From an uncultured Lachnospiraceae bacterium (GTDB lineage Bacteria; Bacillota; Clostridia; Lachnospirales; Lachnospiraceae): 13,328 nt of DNA. The stretch covers positions 1 to 13,328 of the forward strand of contig CALGGH010000034.1 of the NCBI GenBank assembly GCA_937916415.1, read 5' to 3'. Position numbers and translations under genes: made by a program. Below the pieces are notes generated by a model. That model was not told where the DNA came from. It saw nothing but the letters and a program-made list of their open reading frames with translations, and searched no databases. How positions within the stretch are numbered: the stretch's first letter is position 1; every line of letters starts with the position of its first letter. Shown piece by piece: positions 7,101-13,328 of this stretch.

Positions 7101-9671
7101 TCAGCCTTTCCTCGGGAGACTGCGGCGTGCTATCATGTCGCTGATCGTGTCAAAAAGCAGATCGGGCTCGATGGGCTTGGACAGATGCGCGTTCATTCCC
7201 GCCTGCAGCGAGCGCTGCACGTCCTCGTCGAAGGCATTGGCCGTCATGGCTATGATCGGTATGTCCTTCGCGTCCGGATGATCCAGCACACGTATCTTTT
7301 CCGCCGCCTCGAGTCCGTCCATGACGGGCATCCTGATGTCCATCAGGATCACGTCATAGTACCCGGCCGGATGGCTGCGCATCATTTCCACGGCCTCCCT
7401 GCCGTTCTCCGCATGATCCGCATCGATCCCGTTCATGAGCAGCATCTGCTTCATGATCTCGGCATTGATCAGCACGTCCTCTGCCAGCAGCACCCTTCTG
7501 CCGCTCAGCTCCGCAGGCTTGATCTCTACGGAGGTCTCGGCCAGTCTCTTTTTCTTCAGCTCGTCAGGCTTCAGCTCATAATTCTGCCCCTCGGTCGAGC
7601 TCCTGCCGGTGGTCTTCATGGGTATCGTCACCACGAAGGTCGTGCCGGCTCCCTTTTCCGATTCCACCTGGATGCGGCCGTTCATCAGCTCGACTATGTT
7701 CTTGGTGATGGCCATGCCGAGACCGGAGCCGCCGTACCTGGACGTATTGGTGTCGTCCTCCTGCGAAAAGACGTCGAATATCCTGGGCAGGTAGCTCTCG
7801 TCCATGCCGATGCCTGTGTCCCGTATCTCAAACTTGACCGTGGCCTGGTCCCCGTAAATGGAAGTCCGCTCCACGTCCAGCGAAACGGTCCCGCCCTCGG
7901 GCGTAAACTTGACCGCGTTGCCCAGTATGTTGATCAGCACCTGCCTGATCTTGGTGTCGTCGCCCACGTAGCATTCATCCACCTGGCCATGTATCTTGCA
8001 GTCATAATGCAGTCCCTTGTCACGGCACTGTCCGTCGGCCATGGTGTTGACGGATTCAAGCAGGCTCCCGAACTCGAATTCCTCGGCCTTGATCGTCATG
8101 CGCCCGCTCTCTATGCGGCTCATGTCCAGTATGTCGTTGATGAGCGACAGCAGGTACCTGGCGGACGAACCGATCTTTTCCAGGTGATCCCTGGCATCCG
8201 CCGAAAGCACGTCCTCCTGCAGCGCTATGTTGTCGAGTCCTATGATTGCGTTCATGGGAGTGCGGATTTCATGGCTCATGCGCGACAAAAAGGCGGTCTT
8301 GGCCACGCTGGCGGCCTCCGCTTCCCTGAGCGCCAGCTGCAGCTGTTCGTTGCGCTCTATCTGCTCGCGCTGTATTTCGGTGGTGTCGCTCTTTAGCAGT
8401 ATGTAGAACCTGGCCTCCGGATTGACCAGGAAGAAGTCAAATCTCTTGTAAAAGACCTCTCCGTCTATGCGGCACGCTATGTTGGCCACGTAAGGCTCGC
8501 CGGCAGCCAGCTTTTCTTCTATGGTTTCAAGTTCCAGCGAATCGGCCTGCCTGTCCTGCTCCTCGTCCGTGCCGTCGAGCACCGGTATGACCTGGTTTTC
8601 CAGCCATTCGGTGTAGTCGCCGTTTCTTTTCAGCGGGAAGATGTTGCCCTTTTCGATCAGGCTCGCGTCGCCGACCACCACGCCGTATTCGCCGTTGGCC
8701 AAAAAGCACACCATGTCAAACTGCCGTGCCAGTATCTTGGACAGCAGCGTCTCGTTTACCTTTTCGTTATTGCATTCGGATTCGGTGATGAAGGCGATGA
8801 CGTCGCCAGACATCGGGTGGCGCACAAAAGTGGCCTCCAGCTTCACGTAGCAGAACCTGCCGTCGCGCCTTTTGGAAAAAAGGATCTGCGACACCATGAG
8901 CCTGCCGCGGCTGTACGCGTCAAGCAGCTCAGAGGTGCTGAAGGCCCTGAGCATCTTCTCACGTTCTTCGGGGATGGGGTAATTCTCCGACCTGATCTCC
9001 ATCACTTCGGAATAAGGCCGCACGAGCGAATCCGTCGCATAGAGGCTGCGCCCCTGCATGTCCTCCAGCTTATTCCTGGTGAGATTGACCCTGAAAAGTC
9101 CGAGGGTACGGTCGTTGGTATGATAGAAATTGTCGCCCATGCTGACGTAGGCCGTGCGGAGCCTGTCCTCGTATTCCTTGAGGACGGTCACGTTAAAGTA
9201 GGTCGCATAGACGTAATGCTCGCCAAAGTCATCTATGAAGGCATAGTGCACGCTGCACCATATCATGTTGCCCCTGGCGGTGATCTTGCGGACGTTTAAG
9301 TCACTGGTGCCTTCCTTGGACTTGCGCCTGCGCAGCATTCGCTTAACGGCCAGCCTGTCATCGGGATGCGTCGTCTCCATGATGCCGTTGCCGTTCAGCA
9401 GCTCGTGCGCCTCCTCCACGCTGTCACACTCCATCATGTCGGCCATGTCCCGGGATATCTCCGCGACCTCGTATCCGCCCTCGATCCTCCTGAGCAGCAG
9501 CGACACGTTGCCCAGACGCCGGATGCTGTCAAGGAAGTGTTCGCGGGCAAGATTCATGTCGTCGTCACTTCGCATGCCATCACTTCGCGCGCCGGCGCAC
9601 AAGTCGTCGCCACGCACCTCGCCATCACGCACGACCTGAGCGTCATCACGCGGAATGGGATTGTGTTCCAT
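7101..9671 (-). CDS. Hybrid sensor histidine kinase, PAS-like domains-HisKA-HATPase-REC
   Basis: The protein has 856 residues and no evident membrane segment, so it is probably a soluble sensor. After an acidic low-complexity N-terminus (1-45) come up to three PAS-like regions (about 50-165, 175-300 and 310-435). The first is the clearest. A short helix (about 440-460) leads to the H-box FLSRMSHEIRTPMNAIIG with His467. The ATPase has N-box NILGNAVKF (581-589), G1 DTGIGM (618-623) and G2 GGSGLGMA (647-654). A linker precedes a C-terminal receiver (about 733-850) with phospho-acceptor Asp778 in LMDIRMPVMDG and a KP motif. All catalytic residues are present. ATG 9671 has a strong GAGGAGG ribosome site lying inside the upstream response-regulator gene, which overlaps by 26 bp. 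It would autophosphorylate and pass phosphate via its receiver to an HPt such as the one encoded at 10468-11265. Confidence 0.95.
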   Translation of the reverse strand: MEHNPIPRDDAQVVRDGEVRGDDLCAGARSDGMRSDDDMNLAREHFLDSIRRLGNVSLLLRRIEGGYEVAEISRDMADMMECDSVEEAHELLNGNGIMETTHPDDRLAVKRMLRRRKSKEGTSDLNVRKITARGNMIWCSVHYAFIDDFGEHYVYATYFNVTVLKEYEDRLRTAYVSMGDNFYHTNDRTLGLFRVNLTRNKLEDMQGRSLYATDSLVRPYSEVMEIRSENYPIPEEREKMLRAFSTSELLDAYSRGRLMVSQILFSKRRDGRFCYVKLEATFVRHPMSGDVIAFITESECNNEKVNETLLSKILARQFDMVCFLANGEYGVVVGDASLIEKGNIFPLKRNGDYTEWLENQVIPVLDGTDEEQDRQADSLELETIEEKLAAGEPYVANIACRIDGEVFYKRFDFFLVNPEARFYILLKSDTTEIQREQIERNEQLQLALREAEAASVAKTAFLSRMSHEIRTPMNAIIGLDNIALQEDVLSADARDHLEKIGSSARYLLSLINDILDMSRIESGRMTIKAEEFEFGSLLESVNTMADGQCRDKGLHYDCKIHGQVDECYVGDDTKIRQVLINILGNAVKFTPEGGTVSLDVERTSIYGDQATVKFEIRDTGIGMDESYLPRIFDVFSQEDDTNTSRYGGSGLGMAITKNIVELMNGRIQVESEKGAGTTFVVTIPMKTTGRSSTEGQNYELKPDELKKKRLAETSVEIKPAELSGRRVLLAEDVLINAEIMKQMLLMNGIDADHAENGREAVEMMRSHPAGYYDVILMDIRMPVMDGLEAAEKIRVLDHPDAKDIPIIAMTANAFDEDVQRSLQAGMNAHLSKPIEPDLLFDTISDMIARRSLPRKG

Positions 9672-10443
9672 GGTTGTTCCTCCTCAGGATGGATTCAGCA
9701 AAAAATCTTTCCAAAATATCCAGGAGTTCTGCCTTGCGGGTGGTCTTGAGCAGATACCCGTCAGGCCTGTGCCGAATGATGTTCATCACGCCTTCCCTGT
9801 CGTTGATCCCGGTAAGAAAGATCAGGGGAATGTCAGCGGTCATGGGATTCTTCCTGACCCTGTCCATGACCTCGTAGCCGCTCAGGTCAGGCATCTCATA
9901 GTCCAAAAGAATGAGGTCGCACCGGTTGTCCCTTATGAATTCCAGGGCCTCTGCCCCGGTGTGAACGCCGATCACCTCATAATCATTTCCAAGCCAGTTA
10001 GTCATGAGCGCAATGAAATCCTCATCGTCGTCCACTATCAGCAGCTGCTTCCTGCGCTCCACCTCGGCATGCAGCAAAAAAAGCTCCTTGACGTCATGCA
10101 CTATCTGTCCCGAATCAACCGGATGGGGATAGTAATGGCTCACCACCTTGCAGACGTCAGCGCCAAGCGCACGTTCCAGAAAACTGCCCTCCCCCACCAG
10201 ACACAGTGACTTGTGCTCGTCGTGGCAGAGATTGGACAGATATGACATGGTGGCCTCGACCCTGGAATATCCGGCATCTGAATAATAGATGAAGACGTTT
10301 TCGTCCTGACGCTTCTTTTTGATCTCATTCACGTCATCGATGCACATGGCCACGTCCATGTCGGCACTTTCGAACAGATGACGCATCTTGCTGATCAGGA
10401 AGCCGTGATCCTTGGATGTTATGAAACAAACGCTTTCTCTCAC
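9646..10443 (-). CDS. Response regulator: pseudo-receiver plus receiver, no output domain
   Basis: The protein has 265 residues. The C-terminal half (about 132-252) is a canonical receiver: acidic pair in LLIVDDDED (137-140), phospho-acceptor Asp181 in LILLDYEMPDLSG, Thr211, and Lys233 followed by Thr instead of the usual Pro. The N-terminal half (1-125) has the same alternating strand/helix rhythm (VCFITS, MDVAMCID, VFIYYSD, SLCLVG, CKVVSHYYPHP) but lacks the acidic pocket, so it reads as a degenerate receiver. No DNA-binding or enzymatic domain follows. It may act as a phosphate sink or a protein-protein relay. The start is GTG 10443 with a modest GAGGT upstream, 24 bp after the REC-HPt gene. 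The C-terminal tail (RRNNHGTQSHSA) doubles as the ribosome site and start region of the kinase gene. Confidence 0.9.
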   Translation of the reverse strand: MRESVCFITSKDHGFLISKMRHLFESADMDVAMCIDDVNEIKKKRQDENVFIYYSDAGYSRVEATMSYLSNLCHDEHKSLCLVGEGSFLERALGADVCKVVSHYYPHPVDSGQIVHDVKELFLLHAEVERRKQLLIVDDDEDFIALMTNWLGNDYEVIGVHTGAEALEFIRDNRCDLILLDYEMPDLSGYEVMDRVRKNPMTADIPLIFLTGINDREGVMNIIRHRPDGYLLKTTRKAELLDILERFFAESILRRNNHGTQSHSA

Positions 10444-10467
10444 AGCAGTTCTCTACCTCGATCCTTG

Positions 10468-11265
10468 TCAGATGTCCTTAAGCCTGTCATGTAAGGACCT
10501 GTAATGAGCCAGAAAACCGGGCGCCTTTTCCTTAATGACCGCGGTCAGCTTATCCTTGCCGGCTTTTTCCAGTTCGGCAGCTTCGTCGGCGAGTTCAATG
10601 GCTCCGATGAGCCTGCCCATGCTCTCCACGCTGTGAACCTTCAGTGCAAGGCCGTCATAATCTTCTTTTTCACAGAAATTCTCTATGTCACGCGCCTTGC
10701 TCATCGCGGAACCCGCGAATATCCTGAGGGCGTCCAGATAGTCCTCAGCGGTTTCGCAGCTGTCGATGCCCGCCTTCAGGTTCAGGCCTTCCACGTCACG
10801 CAGGGACCCGGGCAGCTTGGCTACTTCGGCGGACTGCCTGTCACGTTCCCCGGAATCCTCTTCTTCCGTCATGGCTCCCTCGGGAAGGCAGGCCTTAAGC
10901 ATCCGGTACAGCTCCCGCGGATCTATGGGCTTGAACAGCACGTCCGCAAAGCCTGCCGCCTTGTACAGGTTGACGTTCTCGCGTCCGGCTTCGGTGGTGT
11001 GACATACGACCGGAATCTCACGTCCGTTCTCTTCAAAAAGCTCCTTCAGCCGCACCAGCGTGTCTACACCGTCGATGCCCGGCATCCTGTGATCCATCAG
11101 GATCAGGTCGTACTCATTCTCCTTAAACAGCGCCAGGCACTCCTCACCGCTCTCGGCCATGTCGGAAGCCACTCCATGAGACTGCAAAAGAGACGCAAGG
11201 AGCATGCAGTTGATGCGCATGTCATCCACTATGAGTACCCTGGATGCGGCGTTGGGTCTATCCAT
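10468..11265 (-). CDS. Receiver-HPt phosphotransfer protein
   Basis: The protein has 265 residues from ATG 11265. I prefer this start to the in-frame GTG at 11274 because the purine-rich AGGAGAGGTGG ends at proper distance from the ATG, and would be too close to the GTG. The N-terminal receiver (about 8-125) has Asp14/Asp15, phospho-acceptor Asp58 in LILMDHRMPGIDG, Thr90 and Lys112-Pro. A Glu/Asp/Ser-rich linker (about 130-155) leads to an HPt four-helix domain (about 160-262) with the expected phospho-histidine His211 in KVHSVESMGRLIGA. Such proteins shuttle phosphate between a hybrid kinase receiver and a final regulator. It is the first gene of the signalling cassette, preceded by a promoter candidate and two palindromic repeats in its leader. 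Confidence 0.92.
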   Translation of the reverse strand: MDRPNAASRVLIVDDMRINCMLLASLLQSHGVASDMAESGEECLALFKENEYDLILMDHRMPGIDGVDTLVRLKELFEENGREIPVVCHTTEAGRENVNLYKAAGFADVLFKPIDPRELYRMLKACLPEGAMTEEEDSGERDRQSAEVAKLPGSLRDVEGLNLKAGIDSCETAEDYLDALRIFAGSAMSKARDIENFCEKEDYDGLALKVHSVESMGRLIGAIELADEAAELEKAGKDKLTAVIKEKAPGFLAHYRSLHDRLKDI

Positions 11266-11303
11266 CCGGACCACCTCTCCTCACGAGAAACAAAAGAAAT
11301 CTT

Positions 11304-11430
11304 CAAGCCTAATTACCAAGGATGTAATTAAAGGCTGTTTTGAAATGCATGGATGCATTTCAAGCCTTAATTACATGGATGTAATAAAAGGCTGTTTTGA
11401 AATGCATGGATGCATTTCAAGCCTTAATTA
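11304..11430. repeat. Tandem 57-bp palindromic repeats (two copies plus a partial third)
   Basis: Copies at 11304-11360 and 11361-11417 differ by only a few bases, and a 13-base start of a third copy follows. Each holds the perfect inverted repeat TTGAAATGCAT-GG-ATGCATTTCAA (11340-11363 and 11397-11420). Because neighbouring AAGGCT/AGCCTT and GTAATTA/TAATTAC also pair, each palindrome can grow into an imperfect stem-loop of about 50-55 nt (about 11322-11376 and 11382-11432). In the minus-strand transcript the first hairpin is followed by CCTTTTATT, so terminator or attenuator activity is possible. The unit resembles a REP/MITE-like mobile palindrome that has duplicated. Confidence 0.9.
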
Positions 11431-11455
11431 TACCATGCCTACCATTTCTTGTCCT
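11427..11455 (-). promoter_or_regulatory. Sigma-70-type promoter candidate for the signalling cassette
   Basis: Read on the minus strand, a -35 AGGACA (11455-11450), a 17-bp spacer ending in TGG, and a perfect -10 TATAAT (11432-11427) are present. The TG one base before the -10 makes it an extended -10. It overlaps the last codons of the reductase gene, and transcription would begin near 11420, at the edge of the second palindrome. This gives a leader of about 155 nt containing both stem-loops before ATG 11265. Confidence 0.5.
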
Positions 11456-12437
11456 CCAGCACCTCGTCAATCGCGGCAAGCTCTTCCTCGGTAAAACCCC
11501 TTTTATCCAGGGCCTTCACGTTTTCAAGAACCTGCTCCGGACGGCTGGCTCCGATCAGTGCCGTCGTCACTACCGGATCCCTGAGCGTCCAGGCCAGTGC
11601 CATCTGGGCCAGTGACTGGCCACGCTTACGTGCCATTTCCGACAGCCTCCTGATGATGGCCAGCTTGTCCTCGGTGATGTCCTTCGCCTTTAGGAACCTG
11701 GGGTCATGCGCCGCCCTCGAATCAGCGGGAATGCCGTTTAGGTACCTGTCCGTCAGCAGGCCTCCGCACAGAGGTCCGAAGGCGATGATGCCGATGCCCT
11801 TTTCCCGCATCACGTCCGTCAGGCCTTCCTCGATGGACCTGTTGAACATGGAGTAATTGGGCTGATGTATCAGCAGGTGCATGCCCATCTTTTCCATGAT
11901 CTCCGATGCTTCCCGGGCCTGTGCCGCGTCATAGTTAGATATGCCGGCATATAGGGCCTTGCCGCTCTTCACTATGTCATGGAGCGCTCCCATGGTCTCC
12001 TCAATCGGAGTGTCGGGATCCGGACGATGATGATAAAATATGTCCACGTAATCCAAATGCATCCGCTTAAGGCTCTGGTCAATGCTGGCAAACAGGTACT
12101 TGCGGCTGCCGTGGTCGCCGTAAGGTCCGGGCCACATGTCATATCCGGCCTTGGTCGAAATGATGAGCTCGTCCCGGTATCTGTTCCAGTCAGCGTCAAA
12201 ATGCCTGCCGAAATTACGCTCTGCCTCTCCGTACGGCGGTCCGTAATTGTTGGCCAGGTCGAAGTGCGTGATCCCATTGTCGAAGGCCGTCCTCAGTATC
12301 TGCTGCTGAACTCCGAACGGCGTGATGTCACCGAAATTATGCCACAGTCCCAGCGACAGCGCCGGCAGCATCAATCCGCTCCGTCCGCATCTCCTGTACT
12401 CCATTTTTTCATAACGATCCTTATCTGCCATATACAT
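11439..12437 (-). CDS. Aldo/keto reductase, L-glyceraldehyde-3-phosphate reductase (YghZ) type
   Basis: This 332-residue NAD(P)H-dependent aldo/keto reductase closely resembles E. coli YghZ/Gpr, which reduces L-glyceraldehyde 3-phosphate and methylglyoxal. Shared segments include YRRCGRSGLMLPALSLGLWH (14-33), THFDLANNYGPP (57-68), ISTKAGYDMWPGPYG (93-107), YVDIFYHHRPD (130-140) and LIGASRPEQ near the C-terminus, where the cofactor binds. The catalytic tetrad is Asp60, Tyr65, Lys96 and His137. It is likely a cytoplasmic detoxification or carbonyl-reduction enzyme. ATG 12437 is preceded by AGGAG at eight bases. The next gene downstream is 173 bp away with its own promoter candidate, so this may be a separate transcription unit. 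The family is certain; the physiological substrate here is not shown. Confidence 0.93.
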   Translation of the reverse strand: MYMADKDRYEKMEYRRCGRSGLMLPALSLGLWHNFGDITPFGVQQQILRTAFDNGITHFDLANNYGPPYGEAERNFGRHFDADWNRYRDELIISTKAGYDMWPGPYGDHGSRKYLFASIDQSLKRMHLDYVDIFYHHRPDPDTPIEETMGALHDIVKSGKALYAGISNYDAAQAREASEIMEKMGMHLLIHQPNYSMFNRSIEEGLTDVMREKGIGIIAFGPLCGGLLTDRYLNGIPADSRAAHDPRFLKAKDITEDKLAIIRRLSEMARKRGQSLAQMALAWTLRDPVVTTALIGASRPEQVLENVKALDKRGFTEEELAAIDEVLEDKKW

Positions 12438-12495
12438 GCCTTCTTCTCCTAATTAATTCGCCTCTATTCTCATTTATTTGTTCGCCCACCGTCTT

Positions 12496-12760
12496 TATTC
12501 GCTCACATCTATTCGCTCATATCTATCCGCTCGCCCATATGCGTACGCCCTGATGCGTCCGGCTGTACACATACGCCCCTATGCGTCCGACTGTAGCGCT
12601 CCTATGCATCCGACCGTACACATGCACCCCGCATGCGTCCGCCTATACATTTGCGACCCTATGCGTCCGGCTGTACCTGTGCGCTCTTATGCGTTCGACT
12701 GTACGCAGACCCCCGATGCGTTCGCCTATACGCATGCACCCCGCGGGTGTTCGCATAAGA
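12496..12760. repeat. Degenerate 14/28-bp tandem repeat array
   Basis: From 12496 the sequence falls into exact 14-bp steps: TATTCGCTCACATC (12496), TATTCGCTCATATC (12510), TATCCGCTCGCCCA (12524), TATGCGTACGCCCT (12538). It then becomes a roughly 28-bp unit with core ATGCGTCCGNCTGTA. Cores start near 12553, 12581, 12604, 12633, 12661, 12689 and 12716, with a decayed last copy near 12745; spacings are 23-29 bp. Reading frames through it are repetitive and not protein-like. It occupies most of the space between the reductase and its upstream promoter candidate. Confidence 0.85.
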
Positions 12761-12820
12761 CAGTTTGACCTTGAGCATGGGAGCCCACGCCCTTCCATTC
12801 AATCGTGCAACACTACTAAA

Positions 12821-12849
12821 ATCATATTCGCTTATCATGATAAATGCAA
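12821..12849 (-). promoter_or_regulatory. Promoter candidate for the reductase gene with an internal palindrome
   Basis: On the minus strand, -35 TTGCAT (12849-12844), a 17-bp spacer and -10 TATGAT (12826-12821) are visible. The spacer contains the perfect 12-bp palindrome TTATCATGATAA (12832-12843), placed where a repressor could block RNA polymerase. Transcription from about 12814 would give a leader of about 377 nt made largely of the tandem repeat array before ATG 12437. Confidence 0.4.
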
Positions 12850-12967
12850 GTTTTGAGGGTATAAATGCTCTGCATGGCCACTCATATACATCGGGTGATG
12901 GTGCATAGCCCGGACTGAGATAGTTCTTGGCGATCACAATGTCATCAGAGGCAGCGATTTACGTCGA

Positions 12968-12996
12968 TTGACTTTCGACAGTTATGTGAATAAAAT
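12968..12996 (+). promoter_or_regulatory. Plus-strand promoter candidate upstream of the tRNAs
   Basis: TTGACT (12968-12973), a 17-bp spacer and TAAAAT (12991-12996) match the sigma-70 pattern well, pointing toward the tRNA genes. The leader to tRNA-Pro would be about 115 nt. Confidence 0.45.
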
Positions 12997-13076
12997 AGCG
13001 GGTGGGGATGCCATAAGGATCTGTTCATAAAACTGAGGGCTTGATCCACGTCATCCACATGATATCTTAATCCGCA

Positions 13077-13105
13077 TTGCCTAAATCTGACATTTGTGCT
13101 AATGT
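13077..13105 (+). promoter_or_regulatory. Second, weaker promoter candidate next to tRNA-Pro
   Basis: TTGCCT (13077-13082), a 17-bp spacer and TGC-TAATGT (13097-13105) form a weak -35 with an extended -10-like element. Its start point would fall only a few bases before the tRNA, which is usual for tRNA promoters, but the -10 match is poor. Confidence 0.25.
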
Positions 13106-13117
13106 AATTAAGTGTCG

Positions 13118-13191
13118 CGGGGCTTGGCTCAGTTTGGTAGAGCGCCTGGTTTGGGACCAGGAGGCCGCAGGTTCGAATCCTGTCACCCCGA
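13118..13191 (+). tRNA. tRNA-Pro (anticodon UGG)
   Basis: The cloverleaf can be folded. D-stem GCTC/GAGC closes a loop with the GG pair. Anticodon stem CCTGG/CCAGG closes loop TTTGGGA with anticodon TGG. T-stem GCAGG/CCTGT closes TTCGAAT, and the discriminator is A13191. CCA is not encoded. The acceptor stem reads CGGGGCT against CACCCCG: the outer five pairs are good, but positions 6-67 (C/A) and 7-66 (U/C) are mismatched where related tRNA-Pro genes normally have GT. It is the first of a plus-strand tRNA cluster. Confidence 0.9.
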
Positions 13192-13204
13192 CGCTCTTTC
13201 ATCT

Positions 13205-13275
13205 GCGGGTGTAGTTCAGTGGTAGAACACTAGCCTTCCAAGCTAGATATGTGGGTTCGATTCCCATCACCCGCT
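13205..13275 (+). tRNA. tRNA-Gly (anticodon UCC)
   Basis: Acceptor GCGGGTG pairs fully with CACCCGC, and the discriminator is T13275. D-stem GTTC/GAAC, anticodon stem CTAGC/GCTAG with loop CTTCCAA (anticodon TCC), and T-stem GTGGG/CCCAT with TTCGATT complete a normal 71-nt cloverleaf. CCA is not encoded. It lies 13 bp after tRNA-Pro and is probably co-transcribed with it. Confidence 0.96.
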
Positions 13276-13276
13276 T

Positions 13277-13306
13277 TCGCAATGGTATCCGCAGGAGCGA
13301 TTGCGA
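13277..13306 (+). other. Stem-loop in the spacer after tRNA-Gly
   Basis: TCGCAAT (13277-13283) and ATTGCGA (13300-13306) are perfect inverted repeats separated by 16 nt. No T-run follows, so it is more likely a spacer structure for tRNA processing than a terminator. Confidence 0.4.
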
Positions 13307-13315
13307 GTGGCTTAT

Positions 13316-13328
13316 GTGTCCGTAGCTC
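13316..13328 (+). tRNA. Possible 5' end of a third tRNA, cut by the window edge
   Basis: The last 13 bases read GTGTCCG-TAGCTC. This is the usual pattern of a 7-nt acceptor strand followed by T8-A9 and D-stem GCTC. The position, about 40 nt after tRNA-Gly on the same strand, fits a tRNA cluster. The anticodon lies outside the window, so the identity is unknown. Confidence 0.45.

Larger units (their letters stand above)
12438..13117. other. 680-bp divergent intergenic region without a convincing gene
   Basis: This gap separates the minus-strand reductase from the plus-strand tRNAs. It holds the 14/28-bp repeat array, a minus-strand promoter candidate at 12821-12849 and plus-strand promoter candidates at 12968-12996 and 13077-13105. 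The short reading frames here are repeat-derived, lack ribosome sites, or run antisense to the tRNA-Pro gene. I see no known riboswitch or mobile gene. Confidence 0.7.

Noticed and set aside
6981..8396. Long plus-strand frame of 471 codons opposite the histidine kinase
   Set aside because: Composition is rich in His, Val, Arg and Leu with no domain; the opposite strand encodes a complete kinase with all motifs.
11204..11494. Plus-strand frame with two copies of DVIKGCFEMHGCISSLNY
   Set aside because: It arises from the 57-bp palindromic repeat (a multiple of three) and overlaps the ends of two genuine minus-strand genes.
12496..12760. Possible CRISPR array
   Set aside because: Repeats are contiguous and degenerate with no unique spacers, and there are no cas genes in the window.
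12478..12768. Plus-strand 96-codon frame rich in RPYA and MRPAV repeats
   Set aside because: It is produced by the 14/28-bp repeat array, has no ribosome site, and the repeat length does not maintain one reading frame across units.
12885..12935. Segment with GGTG...CTGAGA resembling part of a TPP riboswitch
   Set aside because: The required downstream CTGATC and GCGTAGGGA-type elements are absent, and the following genes are tRNAs.
12659..12937. Minus-strand frame starting at GTG, partly protein-like (IAKNYLSPGYAPSPDVYEW)
   Set aside because: It has no ribosome site or recognised family, its second half is repeat array, and it overlaps a better promoter candidate. It might be a gene remnant, but that cannot be supported.
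12945..13202. Minus-strand 85-codon frame beginning MKERRGDRIRTCGLL
   Set aside because: It is antisense to the tRNA-Pro gene; GDRIRTCGLLVPNQALYQ is the well-known spurious translation of tRNA complements, not a protein.
13118..13328. Possible integration site of a mobile element at the tRNA cluster
   Set aside because: No integrase, direct repeat of a tRNA 3' end, or phage gene is present in the window.

Overview
The window looks like a moderately GC-rich Bacillota genome, most likely a gut or rumen Lachnospiraceae (Butyrivibrio/Roseburia-like). This is inferred from three things: the gene content (intracellular xylan-debranching enzymes), the hybrid histidine kinase whose H-box region resembles those common in that family, and heavy use of AGG for arginine. 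No marker gene fixes the species.

Layout. All nine protein genes lie on the minus strand, so they are read from high to low coordinates. (1) 12437-11439 encodes an aldo/keto reductase of the YghZ/L-glyceraldehyde-3-phosphate reductase type. It is preceded by a candidate promoter at 12821-12849 and a 14/28-bp degenerate tandem repeat array (12496-12760) that would lie in its leader. (2) 11427-11455 is a good minus-strand promoter candidate, followed by two copies of a 57-bp palindromic repeat that would sit in the leader of the next genes. (3) 11265-5411 is a signalling cassette: a REC-HPt protein, a pseudo-receiver/receiver protein, a PAS-containing hybrid histidine kinase, and a PAS-degenerate GGDEF-EAL protein. 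It has H and D phospho-sites for a complete multistep phosphorelay but no DNA-binding output domain. (4) 5414-4956 encodes a small single-pass membrane protein of unknown function that overlaps the EAL gene. (5) 4915-1 holds a metabolic block: an MtnA-type sugar-phosphate isomerase, a three-part SGNH esterase, and the first 621 codons of a GH115 alpha-glucuronidase that runs off the window. Gaps are small or negative and several ribosome-binding sites lie inside the preceding gene, so items 3-5 may form one long operon.

The right end (13118-13328) is on the plus strand: tRNA-Pro(UGG), tRNA-Gly(UCC), and what looks like the first 13 nt of a third tRNA. The 680-bp stretch between the reductase and the tRNAs holds no convincing gene, only the repeat array and divergent promoter candidates.

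How it may work together (inference): the esterase and GH115 enzyme carry no signal peptide, so they would remove acetyl and (methyl)glucuronosyl groups from xylo-oligosaccharides already imported into the cell. The upstream phosphorelay could report a nutrient or surface cue and feed into c-di-GMP signalling. However, the EAL domain carries Glu-to-Lys at a position normally needed for catalysis, so it may be a c-di-GMP sensor rather than an active phosphodiesterase. The most unusual elements are the two repeat families in presumed 5' leaders and the coupling of an output-less phosphorelay to a debranching gene set.
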